A stretch of 15,685 bases of DNA from NCBI GenBank assembly GCA_937894565.1, contig CALBHK010000263.1, forward strand, positions 1-15,685, read 5' to 3'. Below the pieces are notes generated by a model. It made no database searches, was not told where the DNA came from, and was given only the letters and a program-made list of their open reading frames with translations. Made by a program: the position numbers and the translations under genes. Origin of the DNA: an uncultured Chlamydiae bacterium (GTDB lineage Bacteria; Chlamydiota; Chlamydiia; Chlamydiales; CALBHK01). This document shows positions 1 through 4,498 of the stretch, one piece after another. Within the stretch, counting starts at the first letter, position 1. Each line of letters opens with the position of its first letter.

Positions 1-20
1 GAAGTGAATCACAAGGAAGA

Positions 21-133
21 TTTATTTGTCAAAAAAAGATGTGCGCAATAGGATGTTTGCGCCTTTGCGTTAACCTTTTCTTTTATTTGTTAAAAAAACT
101 TATGCGTAAAACTATGCTTGCGCTTTGCTTTTA
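21..133. repeat. Degenerate tandem direct repeat, unit about 61 bp
   Basis: Positions 21-37 read TTTATTTGTCAAAAAAA and positions 82-98 read TTTATTTGTTAAAAAAA, so 16 of 17 bases match at an offset of 61 bp. The similarity continues more weakly: both copies go on to a TGCG motif, then ATG-TTGCG, then CTTTGC. The second copy runs into the stop codon of the minus-strand gene at 131. The CTTTGCGTTAA...TTTTCTTTT part of copy 1 (63-87) also resembles 1168-1191. I read this as diverged dispersed intergenic repeat material. No open frame of note crosses it. Confidence 0.55.
31..62 (-). terminator. Possible weak intrinsic terminator for the 131-517 gene
   Basis: GCGCAA at 43-48 and TTGCGC at 57-62 form a 6-bp GC-containing stem with an 8-nt loop. 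Read on the minus strand, it is followed after 5 nt by a run of seven T (31-37). The orientation is right for ending transcription of the minus-strand gene at 131-517. The gap between stem and T-run is longer than in a good terminator, and the stem lies inside the direct-repeat unit, so it may be incidental. Confidence 0.3.
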
Positions 134-517
134 ATAACCCTCTTTATTCATCTCATTTTTCATAATCTGAGCCAATTCCTTCATTTCCATAAAATTTTGA
201 TAAATTTTTGACTCTTTTACCTTCTCTTCTGTATCTAATTCTTTTGTGAATTTCCCCATTAATTTTTGAATGTTTTCACTTAAATACTCTACGTCTTTAG
301 ACTCGTATTGATGGTTTTTTTTTACTTCTTCCAACTTCTCCAGAAGCTTATTAGAGACCATATCTTTATCGCAATCCAGAAAAGCTGTTTTTGTAAATAA
401 ATTAACAAAACATCTCCACAAATAATCTCCCTTTGATATCACTTGAAGCTTATCGTTTTTATAGCAAAATAATTGATCATTTTTAATTGCAGAATTAATA
501 TTTTTGATCGAATCCAT
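131..517 (-). CDS. Small hypothetical protein, 128 aa, K/E-rich
   Basis: I do not recognise this protein. The start is well supported: GAGGT (complement of 524-528) lies 6 nt before the ATG at 515-517, and a good sigma70-type promoter lies upstream (561-588). The product has no signal peptide and no clear membrane segment. Residues 1-50 include an aromatic patch (GDYLWRCFVNLF, about 30-41). Residues 54-125 are charged, lysine- and glutamate-rich and probably helical, with some coiled-coil character. It is divergently arranged with the Inc-like gene at 667, and the two promoters are back to back. A short, soluble, helical orphan beside an Inc-like gene could be an effector or a chaperone-like partner, but that is inference from context only. 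Confidence 0.7.
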   Translation of the reverse strand: MDSIKNINSAIKNDQLFCYKNDKLQVISKGDYLWRCFVNLFTKTAFLDCDKDMVSNKLLEKLEEVKKNHQYESKDVEYLSENIQKLMGKFTKELDTEEKVKESKIYQNFMEMKELAQIMKNEMNKEGY

Positions 518-560
518 AATAACACCTCAAAAATTAATTGTACTATTCCTAACTAACTAA

Positions 561-588
561 ATTATAGCACTTAAATATTAATTAGCAA
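561..588 (-). promoter_or_regulatory. Sigma70-type promoter for the 131-517 gene
   Basis: On the minus strand, TTGCTA (complement of 583-588) and TATAAT (complement of 561-566) are 16 bp apart. The -10 box is preceded by TGC, giving an extended -10 (TGCTATAAT). The predicted transcription start is about 554, which leaves a leader of roughly 37 nt with the GAGGT ribosome binding site. It points away from the plus-strand promoter at 611-639. Confidence 0.6.
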
Positions 589-610
589 ACAAACAATAAA
601 TATCTAATAA

Positions 611-639
611 TTGACATTCAAATAATTATTTGATATAAT
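611..639 (+). promoter_or_regulatory. Perfect-consensus sigma70 promoter for the Inc-like gene
   Basis: TTGACA (611-616) and TATAAT (634-639) are both perfect consensus and are separated by exactly 17 bp. Transcription should start near 645-647. This is about 21 nt before the ATG at 667 and only about 9 nt before the in-frame ATG at 655, which favours the later start. The 17-bp spacer is almost wholly a perfect palindrome (618-633). Confidence 0.8.
618..633. promoter_or_regulatory. Candidate operator: 16-bp perfect palindrome in promoter spacer
   Basis: TCAAATAATTATTTGA is identical to its own reverse complement and fills 16 of the 17 spacer bases between the -35 and -10 boxes. A dimeric repressor bound there would block RNA polymerase directly. 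AT palindromes can arise by chance in AT-rich DNA, so the placement is the main argument. No regulator can be named from the sequence. Confidence 0.45.
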
Positions 640-655
640 TAGTGAGAATAAAAAA

Positions 656-660
656 TGAGG
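656..660 (+). promoter_or_regulatory. Ribosome binding site deciding the start at 667
   Basis: TGAGG (656-660) lies 6 nt upstream of the ATG at 667-669. The in-frame ATG at 655-657 overlaps this site and has only an A-rich stretch before it, so 667 is the better start. Confidence 0.7.
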
Positions 661-666
661 TTTTAT

Positions 667-1002
667 ATGTCATGCATCCATCCAATAGCTTCGGGAGTTT
701 TGAGTACAGTCGGCTCCCTTGCTTTAGCTCCAGTAACATTCACAGGAGCAGTTGCAGTTTGCGTCATATTTATGATAAGTCCTCCTTCGTTGATTGTGCC
801 TTTAGCTGTTGCTTTGCTTGTAGCAACTCTTGCATTGCTTGTTTTTTCCCTCCTATCTCTTATCACTACAGTGTGTCTGATCTGTAAATTTAAGTTTATC
901 AAGAAAGATTCTTTTTTTGGGGCGATGGGAAGTCTTTTTAAAGCTTGTTTTTGCTGCTGTGCACCTAAAAAACAAGCAGGTGTGCTAATTGAATCTAATT
1001 AA
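667..1002 (+). CDS. Inc-like small membrane protein (bilobed hydrophobic domain), 111 aa
   Basis: This looks like a chlamydial inclusion membrane (Inc) protein. Inc proteins are type III-secreted, insert in the vacuole membrane, and are defined by a paired hydrophobic domain rather than by sequence identity. A very short N-terminus is followed by a hydrophobic lobe (about 10-37), a turn at S38-P39-P40-S41, a second lobe (about 42-73), and a basic tail (KFKFIKK, 74-80). Further on, a Cys cluster (C94, C96-C98) precedes KK. The start at 667 is chosen over the in-frame 655 because of the ribosome binding site and the short predicted leader. It is transcribed from a perfect-consensus promoter with a palindrome in its spacer. 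The fold topology is seen; the Inc assignment is inference. An ordinary two-helix inner-membrane protein is the main alternative. No homologue is recognised by sequence. Confidence 0.75.
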   Translation: MSCIHPIASGVLSTVGSLALAPVTFTGAVAVCVIFMISPPSLIVPLAVALLVATLALLVFSLLSLITTVCLICKFKFIKKDSFFGAMGSLFKACFCCCAPKKQAGVLIESN

Positions 1003-1150
1003 ATAACTCTTCTTATTTTAGAAGTGCCACTACCCTGGAACGCCTCTCTATTGCACTATACCCACAGCTGCGCGTCTCGCTCGCTCGCTCACTCGCGCTG
1101 GCAATGGGCTACAAAGAGAACAATCGCTACCGCGATTCAAAAAACTCCCC
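1003..1150. other. Intergenic stretch with GC-rich patch and TCGC tetranucleotide run
   Basis: No gene is seen between 1003 and 1218. Positions about 1061-1105 are much richer in G+C than the surrounding DNA and contain TCGC at 1077, 1081, 1085 and 1093. A small inverted repeat, AATCGC (1122-1127) and GCGATT (1132-1137) with a 4-nt loop, follows but has no T-run on either strand. The patch looks like foreign or dispersed-repeat DNA. I cannot assign it to a known element. Confidence 0.4.
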
Positions 1151-1151
1151 C

Positions 1152-1191
1152 ATTTGCATCTCTGCATCTTTGCGTTTAATTTTCTTTTCTT
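1152..1191 (+). repeat. Second copy of the CTTTGCGTT intergenic motif
   Basis: CTTTGCGTTTAATTTTCTTTTC starting at 1168 resembles 63-87 (CTTTGCGTTAACCTTTTC...). It is preceded by TTTGCATCTCTGCAT, a further degenerate iteration of the TTTGCG/CTCTGC type. Both copies are on the plus strand. Short TTTGCG...CTTTGCGTT motifs of this kind occur as dispersed intergenic sequences in several bacteria; that is from memory and was not searched. Confidence 0.4.
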
Positions 1192-1197
1192 TAGAAT
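1170..1197 (+). promoter_or_regulatory. Possible promoter for the 1219-2259 gene
   Basis: TAGAAT (1192-1197) matches the -10 consensus at five of six bases. The best -35 is a poor TTGCGT (1170-1175) with a 16-bp spacer. Transcription would start near 1204, leaving a short leader with GAGGG at 1208-1212. The -35 lies within the repeated CTTTGCGTT motif, so the repeat may supply promoter sequence. Confidence 0.35.
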
Positions 1198-1218
1198 GAA
1201 AAAAAATGAGGGACAACC

Positions 1219-2259
1219 ATGTCGCAACCAACAAGCCTGGACACACCGCTTATTCAAATTAAAACATTAAATCTAAATGCGCTTAAACAGGCTGTTAAAC
1301 AATGGAGCACTCTAGAGCTAGCTTTAGCTGTTTCACAACTACAACCCCTCATTCAACCTGAAGATAGTGCACACCTTACCCATCTGGTTGCAGCTATTCA
1401 AAATAAAAAAACATGGAAAAGTTTGGGAGAAGCGCTCAATCCCTCGCAGCTCACAACTGTTCTTCAATGTCTGGATACATTTACAGGTGAACAATTAGAA
1501 AATGCGACTCTTCTATTCACCACTTTGCAGCCTCTGGTATTTCGGCATCTACTGACCCATCCGGATTCCTCTGTGCAAAAACAGTTAAAAAAACTAGTGC
1601 ATTTTGAACCCATTCAACATCAGCTCCTTATTCTCAGTCACACCATTCAAAGTAAATTAGATGAAATCCATATTCAACTGAGTCTGCTTGTCAATAACAT
1701 CATTTTGCTCTCGAATAAAAAAAACACAATGGACGAGATCCATAAATTTATTTCCAGAATAGAAAATAACCGCCAAGCCTATTTAGAGCAGATTGCCCTC
1801 ATTGATGAGGCCCTCTCCCTTGCCTGGAATAGCAGCCGCAAAGATCTGATTGAAATATTTGGAAGTTTAAAAGAACATTGCCTTACTAGCTTGCAGCTAC
1901 ATGTAGGAATCCCCAGATCGGGCATGCGTCCTCCGCAAGGCTGTTATATGGTATTAGAAACAGAACTTGGAAATTTATTTGGCGATCCGGAAGATCCTTT
2001 AACAACCTCTCTAAGAGATCATGAACCTGCGATAGAAGCACTCACTGCCCTTGGAATATGGAACGGGAAGGATTACCATGCTCATCACCTTTTAACAAAT
2101 GAAGAGCTTGATCAATTATCTGATGATCAGAAAGTAGAGCTTGTAAATGCCAGGCTCAGCTCCATTGGACTGAAAAATGTGGCAGACTTTAAAGAAAAAT
2201 ATATTTTTACAAAAAGCCTGCTTAAGGAATTAACGGCTAATCAATTTTTCAAGCTCTAA
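1219..2259 (+). CDS. Hypothetical protein, 346 aa, mostly helical
   Basis: I do not recognise this protein. The start is supported by GAGGG (1208-1212) 6 nt before the ATG. There is no signal peptide or clear membrane segment. Residues 15-135 are leucine- and glutamine-rich and predicted helical. Residues about 135-200 are an amphipathic helical stretch with coiled-coil character (QSKLDEIHIQLSLLVNNI and onward). A separate C-terminal part follows a proline/glycine linker (IPRSGMRPPQG, about 231-241); it contains LGNLFGDPEDP and a compact helical end with LGIWNGKDYHAHHLL (278-292). The layout suggests a cytosolic or secreted protein with a coiled-coil body and a small C-terminal domain. The last 30 bp overlap the end of adk on the other strand. 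It appears monocistronic. Confidence 0.8.
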   Translation: MSQPTSLDTPLIQIKTLNLNALKQAVKQWSTLELALAVSQLQPLIQPEDSAHLTHLVAAIQNKKTWKSLGEALNPSQLTTVLQCLDTFTGEQLENATLLFTTLQPLVFRHLLTHPDSSVQKQLKKLVHFEPIQHQLLILSHTIQSKLDEIHIQLSLLVNNIILLSNKKNTMDEIHKFISRIENNRQAYLEQIALIDEALSLAWNSSRKDLIEIFGSLKEHCLTSLQLHVGIPRSGMRPPQGCYMVLETELGNLFGDPEDPLTTSLRDHEPAIEALTALGIWNGKDYHAHHLLTNEELDQLSDDQKVELVNARLSSIGLKNVADFKEKYIFTKSLLKELTANQFFKL

Positions 2260-2952
2260 AAACACAGCTTCAGGAGATTTTGAAGCATCTAACTCTAATA
2301 ACATCTTGTGTTCTTTAAAGTACCCTACAAGAGGGGCTGTTTTTTCTTCATAGACTTTTAAGCGTTGTTTTACCGATTCCATCTGATCATCCGCTCTTTG
2401 ATAAAGCTCCCCCCCGCAACTATCACAAACCCCCTCTTTTAAAGGAGGAGAAAAAATCTTATGAGCTATAGCCCCGCATGCACGGCACGTTAATCTACCT
2501 GTTAAGCGCTCTAAAAGAATGTTTTCATCAATTTTAAAATTAACCACTTTTGGCCTAATCCCTTTTTCAAATCGCGAAAGCAGGGTTTCTGCCTGATGAA
2601 TTGTGCGAGGAAATCCATCTAAAAGATAGCCTTCTTGGCAATCTTTATGGGCAATACGATCTAAAAGCATCTCAATAATCAAATCATCTGATACATAAGC
2701 ACCACTTTCCACTATCTCTTTTGCTTGCAGGCCCAAAGGCGTTTTTTTCTCTATCTGTTTACGGATCATCTCTCCCGTGGAAATATGGGGAATATTTTTT
2801 GCTTGAGCAATTTTTTGAGCCTGGGTACCTTTACCAGAACCCGGAGGGCCTAAAAAAATTAAAACAAGAGGGCTTGCGCCCTGCCTGGAATAGGTCAGAC
2901 TTGCAATTGTAAAAAGAATTACAATAAAAATAATGAATAACAATAAGTACAT
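2230..2952 (-). CDS. adk: Adenylate kinase with N-terminal hydrophobic extension, 240 aa
   Basis: Catalyses ATP + AMP to 2 ADP. The P-loop is GPPGSGKGT (35-43). The AMP-binding region has STGEMIR (58-64), and DGFPRT (112-117) carries the conserved Arg116. The LID holds GRLTC, with four cysteines (C156, C159, C176, C179) spaced C-x2-C...C-x2-C as in zinc-binding bacterial long-form Adk. QRADD follows at 185-189. The C-terminus ends where the family normally ends. What is odd is the start: the family usually begins 5-8 residues before the P-loop glycine, but here about 27 extra residues precede it, with residues 2-21 almost all hydrophobic and R23 after them. AGAGG (complement of 2961-2965) is 8 nt upstream of this ATG, so the extension appears real. 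By the positive-inside rule the kinase domain would face the cytoplasm as a membrane-anchored enzyme; a cleaved signal peptide is less likely. It is second in a hemL-adk pair. Confidence 0.95.
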   Translation of the reverse strand: MYLLLFIIFIVILFTIASLTYSRQGASPLVLIFLGPPGSGKGTQAQKIAQAKNIPHISTGEMIRKQIEKKTPLGLQAKEIVESGAYVSDDLIIEMLLDRIAHKDCQEGYLLDGFPRTIHQAETLLSRFEKGIRPKVVNFKIDENILLERLTGRLTCRACGAIAHKIFSPPLKEGVCDSCGGELYQRADDQMESVKQRLKVYEEKTAPLVGYFKEHKMLLELDASKSPEAVFLELEKLISR

Positions 2953-2960
2953 AACAACAA

Positions 2961-2965
2961 CCTCT
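2961..2965 (-). promoter_or_regulatory. Ribosome binding site supporting the extended adk start
   Basis: On the minus strand AGAGG is followed after 8 nt (TTGTTGTT) by the ATG at 2950-2952. It sits in the 28-bp gap after the hemL stop codon and supports translation of the hydrophobic N-terminal extension. Confidence 0.6.
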
Positions 2966-2980
2966 GTTTAGACAGCCAGA

Positions 2981-4267
2981 TTAACACATATTCTGTAAAT
3001 AATCTACTATGGACTGTGCTGTATAAGATAAAGATTCATCTGAATGCGCCATTGAGACAAACCACGCCTCGTGCTGTGAGGGAGGTAGAGCAATCCCTTT
3101 AGCGCGCATATAATGATAAAAATGAGCGAATTGATCTGTATCGGCTTCCAAGGCATCTACAAAATGGTGCACTTGCTTTTTTCCAAAAAAAAGAGTCCCC
3201 ATGCTCCCTACCCACTGACAGCATGCATTGATCGCATTTTCTTCAATCGCCTTTTGAATAGGAACAAAAAGCAGACGGCTCTTCCTTTGAAGTTCTTCAT
3301 AAAACCCCTCTTTTTCCAGAAGCAATAGATTCTGCAATCCCGATTCCATCGCCAAGGGATTGCCAGATAACGTGCCTGCCTGATAGACATTGCCAATAGG
3401 CGCTAAACACCCCATGACATCTCTTCTTCCTCCAAAAGCAGCAGCTGGAAGTCCCCCTCCCACAATTTTTCCTAAACAGGTTATATCCGATAATATCCCA
3501 TAACGCTCAAAAGATCCGTTTTTTGCTAAACGAAATCCTGTAATCACTTCATCAGCAATCATAAGAGCTCCAAGAGATCTGCATACTTCTCGGATTGTGG
3601 AAATAAAACGCTCACTGCCTTCCACCACTCCCATGTTTCCGCTTACCGGCTCTACAATGATTGCTGCAATTTTACCAATAAATCGAGGATCGTGAACAAG
3701 ATTTAACAACGATTCGCAATCATTATAAGGAAGCGAAAGAGTTTCCTGCACAAATCCGTGCGGAATGCCGCAAGAAGAAGAGTTGCGCATCATCGATAGG
3801 CCAGACCCTGCTTTAATCAAAAAGTGGTCAGCATGACCATGATAGTTACCATCAAATTTTACAATCATAGAACGTCCCGTAAACCCTCTTGCCAAGCGTA
3901 CAGCACTCATCGTTGCTTCTGTACCAGAATTAACGAAACGCACCTGTTCAATGGAGGGAACTATCTCGCATACTTTCTTTGCCAGCTCCCCTTCAATAGC
4001 CGTTGGATAGCCAAATGAACTCCCCTTTTCTACTCTTTTTTTTATTGCCTCTGTAATTACGGGATGAGCATGGCCATGGATAAGAGCTCCCCAAGACATC
4101 ACGTAATCAATGTAGCGTTTATTCTCGACATCAAAAATGAATTCCCCCTCTCCCCTCTCAATAATCAAGGGGCATCCTCCCACCTGCTTAGCTGAGCGTA
4201 CAGGAGAGTTGACACCCCCCGGAATACATGTTTGCATGGATTGAAAAACAGACTGGTTAGTGATCAT
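2981..4267 (-). CDS. hemL: Glutamate-1-semialdehyde 2,1-aminomutase, 428 aa
   Basis: This PLP enzyme converts glutamate-1-semialdehyde to 5-aminolevulinate, the last step of the C5 route into haem synthesis. Length is normal for the family. The N-terminal signature CIPGGVNSPVRSA is at 14-26. Phosphate-binding FVNSGTEATM is at 111-120 and DGNYHGHAD at 139-147. D239 in ADEVITGFR binds the pyridine nitrogen. The Schiff-base lysine is K267 in GKIVGGGLPAAAFGG, and QAGTLSGNP is at 296-304. All key residues are intact. The chosen ATG gives the usual short leader before IPGGVNSPVR. GGAG (complement of 4272-4275) lies only 4 nt before it, a tight spacing. adk follows after 28 bp, so the two are probably co-transcribed. 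I see no convincing promoter just upstream, where a palindromic element sits. Confidence 0.97.
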   Translation of the reverse strand: MITNQSVFQSMQTCIPGGVNSPVRSAKQVGGCPLIIERGEGEFIFDVENKRYIDYVMSWGALIHGHAHPVITEAIKKRVEKGSSFGYPTAIEGELAKKVCEIVPSIEQVRFVNSGTEATMSAVRLARGFTGRSMIVKFDGNYHGHADHFLIKAGSGLSMMRNSSSCGIPHGFVQETLSLPYNDCESLLNLVHDPRFIGKIAAIIVEPVSGNMGVVEGSERFISTIREVCRSLGALMIADEVITGFRLAKNGSFERYGILSDITCLGKIVGGGLPAAAFGGRRDVMGCLAPIGNVYQAGTLSGNPLAMESGLQNLLLLEKEGFYEELQRKSRLLFVPIQKAIEENAINACCQWVGSMGTLFFGKKQVHHFVDALEADTDQFAHFYHYMRAKGIALPPSQHEAWFVSMAHSDESLSYTAQSIVDYLQNMC

Positions 4268-4292
4268 ATATCTCCGGAAAGTGAATGAGAGG

Positions 4293-4463
4293 CTATTAGA
4301 CCTCTTGCGTAATTACATTTGCTTGCTAAAATTGCCTTTTTTGGCATCTTTATTGTTAAACTTTTCATCCATATGTTTACATATGAACTCAAAATTTACC
4401 AATAAATCTGCTCAAAAAACATCAATTTTTTCAAGCAAAGCTAACTACGCAAGAGGCCTATTG
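4293..4463. mobile_element. Palindromic MITE-like element between the giant gene and hemL
   Basis: Almost the whole intergenic segment folds back on itself around CATATG-TTTA-CATATG (4370-4385). From the outer end, GACCTCTTGCGTAATTA (4299-4315) matches the reverse complement of the far end (4442-4458) at 15 of 17 positions, and TTTGCTTG (4318-4325) pairs exactly with 4432-4439. Over 4299-4334 I count 30 of 36 positions pairing, with short indels nearer the loop. TA flanks both ends (4297-4298, 4459-4460), and a looser CTATTA/CTATTG pair lies there too, so a target duplication is possible. Transposase-free elements with such ends are typical MITEs. As RNA it would make a long hairpin between two minus-strand genes and might act as a terminator or processing signal. 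Confidence 0.65.
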
Positions 4464-4498
4464 TATAAAAATTAAAAATAAAAATAAACATGATATCT

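Noticed and set aside
655..666. Earlier in-frame ATG for the Inc-like gene at 655
   Set aside because: It overlaps the TGAGG ribosome binding site, has no such site of its own, and would leave a leader of only about 9 nt from the predicted transcription start.
642..902. Other open frames over the Inc-like gene on both strands
   Set aside because: They lie across the well-supported 667-1002 gene, have no ribosome binding site, and give low-complexity Cys/Ser-rich or charged products.
1009..1024. CTTCT...AGAAG hairpin after the Inc-like gene as a terminator
   Set aside because: It has a 5-bp AT-rich stem and no following T-run.
1122..1137. AATCGC/GCGATT hairpin as a terminator
   Set aside because: The stem is only 6 bp and neither side carries a T-run.
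1048..1257. Minus-strand open frame of 69 codons through the GC-rich patch
   Set aside because: It starts inside the 1219 gene, has no ribosome binding site, and its composition simply reflects the TCGC iterations.
4260..4475. Plus-strand open frame of 71 codons over the palindromic element
   Set aside because: It is generated by the inverted repeat itself and begins inside hemL. No transposase motif or ribosome binding site is seen.
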